From contig CP006668.1 in NCBI GenBank assembly GCA_000471925.1, positions 1,488,001-1,552,000 on the forward strand: a DNA stretch of 64,000 nucleotides, written 5' to 3'. Each line of letters starts with the position of its first letter. The stretch's first letter is position 1. Position numbers and translations under genes: made by a program. Below are positions 17,830 to 26,553 of the stretch, one piece after another. This DNA comes from Ralstonia pickettii DTP0602 (GTDB taxonomy: Bacteria; Pseudomonadota; Gammaproteobacteria; Burkholderiales; Burkholderiaceae). The notes beneath the pieces are model-generated. The model was not told where the DNA came from. It saw only the letters and a program-made list of their open reading frames with translations, and did not search any database.

Positions 17830-18732
17830 TCAGTCCTGGCGCCCGAGGCCATCCTCCACCAGCAGGTCCACCAGCTTGCGCGCAAACAGCGGCAATGCGC
17901 CGAGGTCCGCGACGCATATTTGCAGCTTGCGCTCGGCCCACTCGTCGTTGAGCTGGATGATCCGCAGCGCCATAGTAACCGCGTGCCGGGCGGCGGTGCT
18001 CTCCGGCAGCACGCCGATGCCGACATTCGCCTCGATCATCCGGCAGGCGGTCTCGAAGTTGCTGACCTGGACGCGCCAGCGCAGCTCACGCTGCAAGTCC
18101 GCGGCGGCCCGCTTGAGGAAATTGTGGATCGCGCTCGCCTCTGGCAGGCCGATGAAGTCGTAGTCCAGCGTATCAATGAAATCCACGCTGCTGTGCTCGG
18201 CCAGCGGGTGGCTCAGCGCGACGGCAAGCACCAAGCGGTCGCGCCGGTATGGCATGACCTCCAGCCCTTCGGTACGCACGTTGCCGGCAATGATGCCGAT
18301 GTCCACCATCCCCTCCTGGACCGCGCGCACGATGTCCGGGCTCAGCCGTTCGTGCATGTCGATGGTCACGTCCGGATGGTTGACGAGGTAGGTGCGCAGC
18401 ACGGCAGGCAGGAACTCGCTCATCGCCGTCGTGTTGGCGAAGACGCGCACATGGCCCTTCACGCCCGACACGTATTCCTGCAGATCGCCGCTCAACTGCT
18501 CCAGCTGGCGGAGTACGCGGCGCGCGTGGGCCAGCAGTGTCTCCCCCGCTCCGGTCACTTTCACGCCCTGGCTGCTGCGGCTCAGCAGCTTGACGCCAAC
18601 GTGTTCCTCCAGGTTCTTGATGCGGGTACTGGCCGCGGCCAGGGACAGGTGAGAGCGTTGTGCACCGCCGGTCAGGCTCTGGGCCTCCGCGATATGGGTG
18701 AACAGTTTCAGATCGACCAGATCAAAGCGCAT
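17830..18732 (-). CDS. LysR-family regulator
   Basis: A 300-aa transcription factor with an N-terminal winged helix (DLKLFTHIAEAQSLTGGAQR, LAAASTRIKNLEEHVGVKLL) and a periplasmic-binding-protein-like effector domain. ATG 18732 has GGAAGGATGTG upstream; the in-frame GTG three bases earlier is less likely. It is convergent with the beta-oxidation operon and divergent from the TetR gene, and a palindromic operator-like site (18856) lies in the shared upstream region. It probably controls one of these neighbours. Confidence 0.9.
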   Translation of the reverse strand: MRFDLVDLKLFTHIAEAQSLTGGAQRSHLSLAAASTRIKNLEEHVGVKLLSRSSQGVKVTGAGETLLAHARRVLRQLEQLSGDLQEYVSGVKGHVRVFANTTAMSEFLPAVLRTYLVNHPDVTIDMHERLSPDIVRAVQEGMVDIGIIAGNVRTEGLEVMPYRRDRLVLAVALSHPLAEHSSVDFIDTLDYDFIGLPEASAIHNFLKRAAADLQRELRWRVQVSNFETACRMIEANVGIGVLPESTAARHAVTMALRIIQLNDEWAERKLQICVADLGALPLFARKLVDLLVEDGLGRQD

Positions 18733-18855
18733 CACATCCTTCCCAAGCGTCGTACCGGATTATCTCCCAAAGCAGCGATTTCCGGACCCGCCCGGCGTGA
18801 ATTTCCGCCCTCCTTCGAGGCGGACCGGGGCCCGGCCAGCCATTGCGGGCGTCCT

Positions 18856-18869
18856 CTCACAAACGTTAG
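18856..18869. promoter_or_regulatory. Operator-like palindrome, site A
   Basis: CTCACAAACGTTAG, followed by GTAG. It matches the consensus CTNACR-NN-YGTTAG found at four other places. A second block, TTCCATGGGG then TAACCCC, begins exactly 28 bp after the TTAG. It lies in the LysR/TetR divergent region. Confidence 0.55.
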
Positions 18870-18951
18870 GTAGATTTTGGACGCCCGATGGAGTAACTTC
18901 CATGGGGAATAACCCCACGGCGCATACGCCGCTTCCAGGCCCTCACCTACC

Positions 18952-19599
18952 ATGACAAAACGCCAGGTCAATGCCACCCCTGTGGACACCCGCGAGAAGC
19001 TGCTGCGCCTCGCGGCACGCGCCTTTGGCACGCAAGGCTATGCCGCCACGACCATGCGCGGGATTGCCGACCAGGCCGGCATCGAAGCGGCCAGCATCTA
19101 TTACCACTTCTCCTCGAAGGAAGAGTTGCTGGAAGCGGTGATGGAGCACGGGGCCCAAAGCATCTTTGCGCACACGCGGGCGCGCATCGCGGCGCTCACG
19201 CCAGGCGCCGACGCCGAACAGCGCTTCCGCGCCGGCCTGCTCGGCCTCATCGGCGCGATGATCAAGTATGGCGACTACACCCTGGCGCACGGGCGCCAGC
19301 TCGCCGAGTTGCCGGACAAGGTGCGCGAGCGGCAGATCAAGCGGCGGGCCCAGCATCAGGATTTCTGGAACGGCATGCTGGAAGACCTGCGCGCCGAAGG
19401 CCGCCTGCGCGAGGACATCGACATCGCCCTGTGCCGGGTCTTCATCCTGAGCACGATTACCTCGGTGCAAACCTGGTTCAACCCGAAGAAGGGTTCGCCC
19501 GAGAAGGTGATCGACGAACTGTGCACGATCCTGTTTGAAGGCGTCCGGCCCAGGGAAGTGCGCAAGCCAGCGCGGCGGGCGCAGGCCGTGGCTTCGTAA
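18952..19599 (+). CDS. TetR-family repressor
   Basis: A 215-aa regulator. The N-terminal TetR HTH is TTMRGIADQAGIEAASIYYH within residues about 30-55, after a conserved REKLLRLAARAFGTQGY helix. The C-terminal helical domain is FadR/AcuR-like in length and would bind a small ligand such as an acyl-CoA. No strong ribosome site precedes the ATG. It is divergent from the LysR gene and convergent with the TctC gene, whose stop is 21 bp from its own. Site A lies about 85 bp upstream, so autoregulation is possible. Confidence 0.9.
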   Translation: MTKRQVNATPVDTREKLLRLAARAFGTQGYAATTMRGIADQAGIEAASIYYHFSSKEELLEAVMEHGAQSIFAHTRARIAALTPGADAEQRFRAGLLGLIGAMIKYGDYTLAHGRQLAELPDKVRERQIKRRAQHQDFWNGMLEDLRAEGRLREDIDIALCRVFILSTITSVQTWFNPKKGSPEKVIDELCTILFEGVRPREVRKPARRAQAVAS

Positions 19600-19620
19600 G
19601 CCGGCCGCTACAGTGGCGCG

Positions 19621-20586
19621 TCATCCCGCCTTCACCTGGGACAACGCCACGAGCTTCTTCCAGCGCTCGAGTTCGGCCGGCGCATTGGCGCGGGCTTTCG
19701 CGGCGGGCTGGATGTCAACCTCAAGTCCCTGGCTGGTACAGAACGCCTTGAAGGCGGGCGTGGCGGCAGCCCTGGTCATGGCGCCGGACAAAGCCGTGAC
19801 GATGGACTGCGGCGTACCGTGCCGGGCAAACGCCCAGATCGGCGTTTCCAGCTCATAGCCTTTCAGGCGAGCCTCATCCAGTGAGGGCGCGTCCGGAAAA
19901 TAGCTCGACCGGCGCAGGCTGGTGACCGCGAGCACCCGCAGGCGCCCTGCCTTGACCAGCGGCAGCGATGTCGCCACGCCGCCGAAGCCGGCATCCAGCT
20001 GCCCTCCCGCCACATCGACCACGACCTGCGCCGGCGCCTTGTAGGGAACGTGCGTCATCTGGATGCCGGCCATGTTGCTCATCAGGGCCGCCGCCATGTG
20101 CGGCGTGGTGCCGTTGCCTGGCGAACCATAGGTCAGCCCGCCCGGCTTGCGCCTGGCGGCGGCGATCAGGTCCTGCACCGTGCGTAGCGGCGAATTGGCG
20201 GCCGTGACCAGCACCATCGCCGAGGTCGCCAGGCGCGCGATCGGCTCGAAGTCACTGACGGCGTCGTACGGCGTCTTGTCGACGAACTGGTTCGAGTAGT
20301 GGGCGGCGTAATTGAACAGGATGGTGTAGCCGTCGGCGGGCGCCTTGGCGACAAAGTCCGTGCCGATGATCCCGCTTGCGCCGGCACGGTTCTCGACGAC
20401 GAACGAGCCGCCCATCGCCTTGGACAGCTCGCTGCTCATGTAGCGCGCAACAACGTCCGTACCCGAACCGGGACTGAGCGGCACGATGATGCGGACCGGG
20501 CGCGCCGGGTAAGACTGCGCAAGCGCCGTAAGCGGTAGCGTGGCCAGCGCCGGGAAGAGCTGCAGGCAGGTACGGCGTGACATCAT
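19621..20586 (-). CDS. Bug/TctC-family periplasmic binding protein
   Basis: A 321-aa tripartite-tricarboxylate-receptor-type solute-binding protein. It has a signal peptide (SRRTCLQLFPALATLPLTAL, cleaved after AQS-like ALAQ) and the Bug signatures PVRIIVPLSPGSGTD, VVENRAGASGIIGTDFVAK and THVPYKAPAQ. It binds a small carboxylate in the periplasm. It is the last gene of a minus-strand operon (CitE, MaoC, acyl-CoA dehydrogenase, CaiB, TctC), separated from CaiB by about 190 bp holding REP-like palindromes. No TctA/TctB membrane partner is in the window. The start at 20586 has GGAGACAAGAACC and is followed by a second ATG. Confidence 0.92.
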   Translation of the reverse strand: MMSRRTCLQLFPALATLPLTALAQSYPARPVRIIVPLSPGSGTDVVARYMSSELSKAMGGSFVVENRAGASGIIGTDFVAKAPADGYTILFNYAAHYSNQFVDKTPYDAVSDFEPIARLATSAMVLVTAANSPLRTVQDLIAAARRKPGGLTYGSPGNGTTPHMAAALMSNMAGIQMTHVPYKAPAQVVVDVAGGQLDAGFGGVATSLPLVKAGRLRVLAVTSLRRSSYFPDAPSLDEARLKGYELETPIWAFARHGTPQSIVTALSGAMTRAAATPAFKAFCTSQGLEVDIQPAAKARANAPAELERWKKLVALSQVKAG

Positions 20587-20629
20587 GGTTCTTGTCTCCT
20601 TATGTTCCGGGATCGGCCGGCGGTTTTCT

Positions 20630-20655
20630 CCCCTCTCCCGCTTGCGGGAGAGGGG
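20630..20655. repeat. REP-like palindrome, copy 1
   Basis: CCCCTCTCCCGC and GCGGGAGAGGGG form a hairpin, followed by TTGGGGGAGA. It pairs with a related palindrome at 20727-20752 in opposite order, like a bacterial interspersed mosaic element. It lies between CaiB and TctC of one operon. Confidence 0.7.
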
Positions 20656-20726
20656 TTGGGGGAGATGGCAGGAGCTTCCACGAAGCGCGGCGCGTCGCGT
20701 CCAGACACGCCTGCCCTCTCCCCCGG

Positions 20727-20752
20727 CCCCTCTCCCATAAATGGGAGAGGGG
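20727..20752. repeat. REP-like palindrome, copy 2
   Basis: CCCCTCTCCCAT and ATGGGAGAGGGG with a two-base AA loop, preceded by CTGCCCTCTCCCCCGG. Same repeat family as 20630-20655. It may stabilise the upstream part of the mRNA or act as a weak terminator. Confidence 0.7.
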
Positions 20753-20779
20753 AGCAAACAAGCTGCCGTTGGGCGGCCG

Positions 20780-22024
20780 CTAGACTACCCCCTCTTCTCG
20801 CAACACGGCAATCTCTTCCCGGCTGAGCTTGAGCAAGCCCCCATAGATCTCTTCATTCGCACCGCCCAGCGCCATCGCAGGCTTGTCAAACTGCGAGGGC
20901 GTGGCCGAGAACCGGATCGGCAGGCCCATGCCCACGGCATCCACCGGGCCGAACTGGGGGTGGGCCAGGTTCATCAACGCGCCGCTGTCATGCAGGCGGC
21001 GGTCGTGCAGCACCTCGTTGGGCTTGCGCACCGGCGCGCAGGGTACGCCGCGCTTGTCGAGCAGCTCGGCCACCACATCGGCAGTGCTGCGTTGGCTGGT
21101 CCAGCCTGCGATCGCCTCGTTCAGCACCGAGGCATTGCGCATGCGCGGCCCGCGGCTGCTGAAGCGCGGGTCGTCGAGCAACTCGGGCTGGCCGATCGAC
21201 TCCAGCAGCCCGCGCATCCAGTCCGGCTGGAACGCAACGATCGCCACATGCCCGTCCTGCGTCGGGTACACCCCGAACGGGGCCAGCCGGTCGTGGTAGT
21301 TGCCGGTGCGCGACGGATAGCCTTCCCGCCCCATGACGTCAAAGTGCTCTTCTGCCACCCACGACGCCAGGCAATCCAGCATCGACACCTGCACGCGCTG
21401 CCCCTCGCCGGTGCGGCCGCGGTGGATCAGTGCGGCCAGGATGCCATTGACGGTGTACATCGGTGCCACCAGGTCCGCGATCGGCAGGCCGCAGCGCGTC
21501 GGCGGGCCGTCGGCGTAGCCGGTCACTTCCATCAGGCCGCTGAGCGCCTGGACGATGATGTCCATGCCCTTGAGGCCGGGGAAAGCACTGGGTTCGCCCA
21601 TTGCCTTGATCGACGCATAGACGATGCGCGGGTTCCGCCGCCTGACCTGCTCGTAGTCGATACCAAGCTTGGCGGTGGTGCCCTCGCTGAAGTTCTCCAG
21701 CACCACGTCGCATTCCTCCGCCAGCCGCATGAACAGCTCGCGGCCCTGTTCGGACTTCAGGTCCAGCGTGATGCTCTTCTTGTTGCGGGCCCGGTTCAGC
21801 ACCGTCAGCGATACCTCGTCGTCTTCACGCTGGCCAAAGTGGATGCCATGGCTGCCCACGAACGGCGGGTTGGTCCGTGCGATGTCCCCGCCGCCGGGCG
21901 CTTCCACGCGGATCACCTCCGCGCCCATTCCGCCAAGCATCAGCGAGCCATAGGGCCCGGCAAGCGCCACTGTCAGGTCCAGTACCCGGATGCCCTCGAG
22001 CGGCCGCGATTGATGTGCTGCCAC
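20780..22024 (-). CDS. CaiB/BaiF family CoA-transferase
   Basis: A 414-aa class III CoA-transferase. It starts GIRVLDLTVALAGPYGSLML, continues with RNKKSITLDLKSEQGRELF and VVLENFSEGTTAKLG, and has QVSMLDCLASW in the middle region. It transfers CoA between carboxylic acids. GTG 22024 is chosen as start because AAGGAGACTGCA precedes it; the long frame up to 23170 is a read-through into the shadow of the upstream dehydrogenase gene. In context it would activate the acid taken up by the adjacent TctC system, comparable to itaconate CoA-transferase in the Pseudomonas itaconate cluster. Confidence 0.9.
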   Translation of the reverse strand: MAAHQSRPLEGIRVLDLTVALAGPYGSLMLGGMGAEVIRVEAPGGGDIARTNPPFVGSHGIHFGQREDDEVSLTVLNRARNKKSITLDLKSEQGRELFMRLAEECDVVLENFSEGTTAKLGIDYEQVRRRNPRIVYASIKAMGEPSAFPGLKGMDIIVQALSGLMEVTGYADGPPTRCGLPIADLVAPMYTVNGILAALIHRGRTGEGQRVQVSMLDCLASWVAEEHFDVMGREGYPSRTGNYHDRLAPFGVYPTQDGHVAIVAFQPDWMRGLLESIGQPELLDDPRFSSRGPRMRNASVLNEAIAGWTSQRSTADVVAELLDKRGVPCAPVRKPNEVLHDRRLHDSGALMNLAHPQFGPVDAVGMGLPIRFSATPSQFDKPAMALGGANEEIYGGLLKLSREEIAVLREEGVV

Positions 22025-22042
22025 TGCAGTCTCCTTTCTTGT

Positions 22043-22069
22043 CGGCCCGGCCGTCCTGCGGCCGGGCCG
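22043..22069. terminator. Strong GC hairpin between dehydrogenase and CaiB genes
   Basis: CGGCCCGGCCG, a 5-base loop, then CGGCCGGGCCG: an 11-bp perfect stem without a T tract. It lies between two genes of one operon, so attenuation or mRNA end protection is likelier than full termination. Confidence 0.6.
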
Positions 22070-22095
22070 TTGTTCCAAACCGCCTGCCAGGGGCT

Positions 22096-23289
22096 TCAGT
22101 ACGACTTCGGCAGACCGAGCACCTTGTTGGAAATATAGTTGCAGACCATCTCCTGCGAAATCGGCGCCAGGCGCAGCAGCCGCACTTCGCGCCACAGGCG
22201 CTCGATGTGGTACTCCTTGGCATAGGCGTAGCCGCCGTGGGTCTGCATCGCCTGGTCGCAGGCCAGGAAGCCGGCTTCGGCACCCAGGAACTTGGCGGTG
22301 TTGGCCTCGGCGCCGCAGGACTGGTGGTTGTCGTACAGCGTGGCGGCGCGCAGGGCCACCGCTTCGGCGGCGGCCAGCCGCATCCAGCACTCGGCCAGCG
22401 GGTGGGCCACGGCCTGGTTCTTGCCGATCGGGCGGTCGAAAATGACGCGGGAGTTGGCGTAGTCGACCGCCAGGTCCAGCGCCGCACGCCCGATGCCGAT
22501 GCCCTCCATCGCCACCACCACACGCTCCGGGTTCAGGCCGTCGAGCAGATAGTGGAAGCCGCGTCCCACTTCGCCGACGACGTTTTCCTCGGGCACTTCC
22601 AGGCCGTCGATAAACACCTCGTTGGAGTCCACCGCGGCACGGCCCAGCTTGTCGATCACGCGCACGTCGCAGTGCTTGCGGTCCATGTCGGCAAAGAACA
22701 GCGTCATGCCGTCCAGCGGACGCGCCTCGTCGCGCGGCGAGGTGCGCGCCAGGATCAGGTACTTGTTGGCGTTCTGCGCGTTGGTGCTCCAGACCTTCTG
22801 GCCGTTGATGACCCAGCGATCGCCCTTCTTCTCGGCACGGGTGCGGATGCGCGAGGTGTCGACGCCCGAGGTGGGTTCGGTCACGCCGAAGGCCATCAGG
22901 ATCTCGCCGCGCGCCAGCGCGGGCAGATAGCGCTTCTTCATCTCCTCCGAGCCGTGGCGCAGGATCGGCGCCGGCGGGAAGACGTAGAAGTGGATCGCGG
23001 AGGCGCCGCTCATGCCGGCGCCCGAGGCGCCGATCTCCTGCAGCATCACCGCGGCCTCGGTCACGCCCAGGCCCATGCCGCCATACTCCTCCGGCATCAT
23101 GATGCCCATCCAGCCGGCGGCGGCGAAGGCCTTGACGAACTCCCACGGGTACTTCTCTTCCTTGTCGCACTCACGCCAGTAGGACAGCGGGAACTTGTTC
23201 GCCAGCGTGCGGGCCGCTTCGCGGACCTCGCCCAGTTCCTGTTCGCGCTGGCGCTGCGCGGCGTAGGATGCGGAAAGAATCTCTGCCAT
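22096..23289 (-). CDS. Acyl-CoA dehydrogenase
   Basis: A 397-aa FAD enzyme with a long N-terminal part (SYAAQRQREQELGEVREAAR), FGVTEPTSGVDTSRIRTRAE, NGQKVWSTNAQNA, DRPIGKNQAVAHPLAE and a C-terminus ending LGLPKSY. At the usual C-terminal Glu position it reads LRLAPISQEM, as in a subfamily that lacks this base, so the catalytic carboxylate may be elsewhere. GGAGAACGAAG precedes the ATG. The neighbouring MaoC and CitE genes suggest it oxidises a branched or dicarboxylic acyl-CoA. Confidence 0.92.
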   Translation of the reverse strand: MAEILSASYAAQRQREQELGEVREAARTLANKFPLSYWRECDKEEKYPWEFVKAFAAAGWMGIMMPEEYGGMGLGVTEAAVMLQEIGASGAGMSGASAIHFYVFPPAPILRHGSEEMKKRYLPALARGEILMAFGVTEPTSGVDTSRIRTRAEKKGDRWVINGQKVWSTNAQNANKYLILARTSPRDEARPLDGMTLFFADMDRKHCDVRVIDKLGRAAVDSNEVFIDGLEVPEENVVGEVGRGFHYLLDGLNPERVVVAMEGIGIGRAALDLAVDYANSRVIFDRPIGKNQAVAHPLAECWMRLAAAEAVALRAATLYDNHQSCGAEANTAKFLGAEAGFLACDQAMQTHGGYAYAKEYHIERLWREVRLLRLAPISQEMVCNYISNKVLGLPKSY

Positions 23290-23311
23290 CTTCGTTCTCC
23301 GGATTCGTGTC

Positions 23312-23767
23312 TTACTGCTGCGGGCGCAGCTTCATCAGGCCGGTGCGCACGGCCACGCAGACTTCCTCGTCGCGCTGGTTGATGCCGACGTGGCGGAAGG
23401 TCACGATGCCGGAGTCGTTGCGGCTCTTGGACAGGCGCGCGTTGACGATCTCGGTACGCACGCGGATGGTGTCGCCATGGAAGGTCGGCTTGGGGAACTT
23501 GATTTCCTGGAAGCCCAGGTTGCCCAGCGTGGTGCCCAGCGTGGTCTCGTAGACCGTGACACCCGCCACCAGTGCCAGCAGGAACATGCTGTTGACCAGC
23601 CGCTGGCCATAGATCGAGTCCTTGCAGTACTCGGCATCGATATGCAGCGGCGCGCAGTTGTACGTCAGCGCCGAGAACAGCACGTTGTCGGTCTCAGTGA
23701 CGGTGCGGCGGATCGCGTGTTCGACCACCAGGCCCTCACGGCAATCTTCGAAATAAAGTCCGGCCAT
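23312..23767 (-). CDS. MaoC-family hydratase
   Basis: A 151-aa single hot-dog protein. It has RTVTETDNVLFSALTYNCAP and LHIDAEYCKDSIYGQRLVNS, the hydratase pattern of mesaconyl-CoA or itaconyl-CoA hydratases. It would hydrate the enoyl-CoA made by the preceding dehydrogenase or the CoA-transferase product. It is 22 bp upstream of the dehydrogenase gene and 45 bp downstream of CitE in the same operon. It is paralogous to the protein at 24932-25402. Confidence 0.88.
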   Translation of the reverse strand: MAGLYFEDCREGLVVEHAIRRTVTETDNVLFSALTYNCAPLHIDAEYCKDSIYGQRLVNSMFLLALVAGVTVYETTLGTTLGNLGFQEIKFPKPTFHGDTIRVRTEIVNARLSKSRNDSGIVTFRHVGINQRDEEVCVAVRTGLMKLRPQQ

Positions 23768-23812
23768 GTTCTTGTCTCCTTGGGCAAATCAGGTGTGAAT
23801 GCAAGCGCTGGT

Positions 23813-24703
23813 TCACGCGCTAAAGGATTTGGCGAGCGCAAGAATGTCCTGCGCCGTCTTGACGTGGGCGATGTCGATGTGCTCGCCGTCGTAGATGGTT
23901 GAGGCACGCCCGTTGGCCTGCGCCTGCTCCAGCGCGGCGATCATGCCTTCGTAGTAGGCCACCTCTTCCGGCGACGGGCTGTAGACCTCGTTAGCGGTGG
24001 CGACATTGGACGGATGCAGCACCAGCTCGCCGCTCATGCCCAGGTTGCGGTCCAGCAGCGACGACTTCCTCAGGCCGTCCAGGTCGCGCACCTGCTGCCA
24101 CACGCCGCCAATGGGCAGCTTGCCGGCGGCGCGCGCCGCCATCACCGCACGCGACTTCAGGTACAGCGTTTCGCGGCCGTCCGGGGTCCAGACATAGCCC
24201 AGCGCACGCGCCACATCCGCGTTCCTGGCGGTGCAGCCGCAGATGGCGCCGACGCGGTCGCGTTTGGCGATCTCATAGGCCAGCTCCAGCGCACGCGCGG
24301 TTTCCAGCAGCGGAATGACACGGGTCGAACCCAGTGCCACGCCGTTGCGGTATTCCGCCTCCGACAGCATCATCGACACGCAGTCGACATCCTCCGGCCC
24401 GATGGGCTTCGAGATCACGATGCCTTCCACATGGGGCCCGACCACGGCGACGATGTCCTCGAAGTCATAAAGGTGCGGGCTGCGGTTGATCCGCACGAAC
24501 AGGCGCTGGCCCTGCTGCGCCAGCCACGCCAGCCTGGAGCGCACGATGCCGCGCGCCTCGACCTTCAGGTCGTGCGGCACGCTGTCTTCCAGATCCAGGA
24601 TCAGCGCATCCGCACTGGCTGCTACCGATTTTTCGATCCAGTCTGGCTTGTTGCCCGGCACGAACATCATGGATCGCATCGGCTTCATGGCACTTACACT
24701 CAT
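23813..24703 (-). CDS. CitE-like (HpcH/HpaI) acyl-CoA lyase
   Basis: A 296-aa TIM-barrel protein of the citrate-lyase beta / malyl-CoA / citramalyl-CoA lyase family. SMMFVPGNKPDWIEKS, DALILDLEDSVPHDLKVEAR, VRINRSPH, SKPIGPEDVD, IPLLETARALELAYEIA and GELVLHPSNVATANEVYSPS are the family blocks, including the Glu and Asp that bind Mg2+. It would cleave a 3-hydroxyacyl-CoA such as citramalyl-CoA. It is the first gene of the operon. AGGAGACGAGG precedes ATG 24703, and site B (24732) lies 29 bp upstream. Confidence 0.9.
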   Translation of the reverse strand: MSVSAMKPMRSMMFVPGNKPDWIEKSVAASADALILDLEDSVPHDLKVEARGIVRSRLAWLAQQGQRLFVRINRSPHLYDFEDIVAVVGPHVEGIVISKPIGPEDVDCVSMMLSEAEYRNGVALGSTRVIPLLETARALELAYEIAKRDRVGAICGCTARNADVARALGYVWTPDGRETLYLKSRAVMAARAAGKLPIGGVWQQVRDLDGLRKSSLLDRNLGMSGELVLHPSNVATANEVYSPSPEEVAYYEGMIAALEQAQANGRASTIYDGEHIDIAHVKTAQDILALAKSFSA

Positions 24704-24731
24704 CCTCGTCTCCTGGTCACGATTGAAACGC

Positions 24732-24745
24732 CTTACAAACGTTAG
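24732..24745. promoter_or_regulatory. Operator-like palindrome, site B
   Basis: CTTACAAACGTTAG followed by ATAA, 29 bp upstream of the CitE start. It is identical to site A in 13 of 14 positions. Confidence 0.55.
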
Positions 24746-24818
24746 ATAAACATCGAAAATTTTTTGACCGCGAACCTGGCGGATTTTGCAGTGGCCGCCA
24801 ATGTCCCGGGATTGACTA

Positions 24819-24888
24819 GATGCTAGGTTGTCCAGGCGGTCGCACTCAAGTAGTGACTGGCGAACCACCGGTTCGCATTGCGCGAACC
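24819..24888. repeat. 70-bp intergenic element, copy 1
   Basis: It starts GATGCTAG, has the core CTCAAGTAGTGACTGGCG, and ends in a hairpin GGTTCGC-attgc-GCGAACC (24870-24888). It aligns without gaps to 34460-34529. It lies between the MaoC stop and the CitE promoter. Confidence 0.65.
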
Positions 24889-24931
24889 AGCCGGGATTTC
24901 CTTGCGCGTGCATGGCGGAACACTCCGGCAC

Positions 24932-25402
24932 TCAGGCCGCGGGATGGCGCCTCGGCCACCACTGCAGACTGCGAAACTTGGCCACTACCTCGTTTCGCTG
25001 GTTATAGGCGCGACGCTCCAGTTCTATGATGCCGACGTCGGGGCGCGTGGGGTCGTCGCGCTTGTCCACCACCTCGCTCTCAGCGTGGATGGTGTCGCCA
25101 ATGAAGACGGGCCGCGTGAACCGCACCTCGCTGAATCCAAGGTTCCCTGATACCAGGCCCTGCGCCGGTTCGGCTGCAGCGATGCCGGATACCAGCCCCA
25201 GCACGAAGATACTGTTGACGGCGCGGGTACCGTACAGCGCGGCTTCGGCGTACGCCTGGTCCACGTGCAAAGGCTCCGTGTTGTACGTCAGCGTGCTGAA
25301 CAGGAGGTTATCGGCCTCGGTGATTGTCCTGTGGATGGCATGCCGGCAGGCGTCGCCGATGACAAACTGCTCGAAGTAGCGGCCGGTAACAGCGTCGGAC
25401 AT
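24932..25402 (-). CDS. MaoC-family hydratase
   Basis: A 156-aa single hot-dog protein, similar throughout to the one at 23312-23767 (RTITEADNLLFSTLTYNTEP, LHVDQAYAEAALYGTRAVNS). Having two such hydratases in one block suggests two related hydration steps or substrates. It is on the same strand as the CitE operon but separated by 228 bp that hold site B and the 70-bp element, so it may be transcribed separately. The start has no strong ribosome site (GGGGAACGC). Confidence 0.86.
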   Translation of the reverse strand: MSDAVTGRYFEQFVIGDACRHAIHRTITEADNLLFSTLTYNTEPLHVDQAYAEAALYGTRAVNSIFVLGLVSGIAAAEPAQGLVSGNLGFSEVRFTRPVFIGDTIHAESEVVDKRDDPTRPDVGIIELERRAYNQRNEVVAKFRSLQWWPRRHPAA

Positions 25403-25538
25403 GATGCGTTCCCCTGAAAGGCGGGGCTTACGCGTCCGTAGGACGCCAAAGCCCCGTCACGTCTCAAGGGTAATCAGCAACGAGAAGCCGCGCCAAGTGA
25501 TGTTCCGCGACGCGGCGATTCGCGATCGGCGATCTGGA

Positions 25539-26498
25539 TCAACCGCCTGCGGTGGGGCTGGATTCGGACGGTGCCGGCTCAGGCTGCTCGGTCAGCTGGC
25601 GGATCAACGCGCGCGTTGCCGAAGTGATCGCCTTGCCCTTGCGCGTGCCGATGCGCACGCTGCGCGTAGCCCACGGCTCCGGAATCCGCAGCACGGTCGA
25701 GCGTGTCATGGCCTCGATCGGCACCATGCATTCGGGCAGGATGGTCACGCCAAGACCCGCCTCCACCAGGCTGCGCGCGGCCTCCGGGCCATTGATCGTG
25801 AACCTTGGGTGCACGACCTGGCCGAGCGCGCGCGCTGCGCGGTTCACGTCGGACATCAGCGTGGTGTTCGGGTGCATGGCAATGAACGGCTCGCGGATCA
25901 GGTCGGCGAATGCGACCTCGGGCTGCTCCCCAAGCGGATGACCACGCGGGACCAGCGCGACGAGGCGGTCGATGCGATACGGGAGACTGTCCAGTGGCTC
26001 ATCGTCGATATCCGGACTGACGATATACACGGCCAGGTCGACATCGCCCGCCACCACCGCGCGCACGAGATTGGTATTGGCGTCCTGTTTCAGCTCCAGT
26101 TCGACCAGCGGAAAGTTACGTGAGAACTCGCCAATCTCGCGTGCCAGGTACTGGATGATGACGGCGCCCGTGGTGCCCACCGTGACATGGCCACGAATGC
26201 CTTCGGAGAATTCGCCGAGCTCCCGGCGCATGTCCTCCAGGTTCTCGAACAGCAGGCGCAAATGGCGCGCCAGGACTTCGCCGGCCGCGCTCGGCACCAC
26301 GCCATTGGGATTGCGCTCGAAGAGCTGCACCCCGGCAATGTCTTCGAGATCCTGGATGCGCTTGGTCGCCGCGGACGCGGCGATGTTCTCGCGCAGGGCC
26401 GCGCGCCGGATCTGGCGCTCTTCCACCACGGTCAGGAACAGCCGCAGGGTAAACAGGTCGACCCGCCGGGTCAGGCCATGCACGCTCAGCGTGCTCAT
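25539..26498 (-). CDS. LysR-family regulator
   Basis: A 319-aa LysR protein. The HTH region is FLTVVEERQIRRAALRENIA then SAATKRIQDLEDIAG; the effector domain follows. It is clearly paralogous to the LysR at 53613-54554, sharing the unusual VDLFTLRLFL opening and the ATKRIQDLEDIAG helix. ATG 26498 has GGAGGAGACACA. It is divergent from the MmgE/PrpD gene, and a perfect palindrome around CTGCATTGCAG lies 56 bp upstream. By analogy with the Pseudomonas itaconate cluster it may activate this catabolic block. Confidence 0.9.
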   Translation of the reverse strand: MSTLSVHGLTRRVDLFTLRLFLTVVEERQIRRAALRENIAASAATKRIQDLEDIAGVQLFERNPNGVVPSAAGEVLARHLRLLFENLEDMRRELGEFSEGIRGHVTVGTTGAVIIQYLAREIGEFSRNFPLVELELKQDANTNLVRAVVAGDVDLAVYIVSPDIDDEPLDSLPYRIDRLVALVPRGHPLGEQPEVAFADLIREPFIAMHPNTTLMSDVNRAARALGQVVHPRFTINGPEAARSLVEAGLGVTILPECMVPIEAMTRSTVLRIPEPWATRSVRIGTRKGKAITSATRALIRQLTEQPEPAPSESSPTAGG

Positions 26499-26553
26499 TG
26501 TGTCTCCTCCAATCCGGGAACCGGTCTGTCGCCCGGGCCAGGCGTCGCGCCCT

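Noticed and set aside
20780-23170. A 796-aa open frame on the minus strand
   Set aside because: Only the part to 22024 is CaiB; the upstream part is an alternate frame of the acyl-CoA dehydrogenase gene at 22096-23289.
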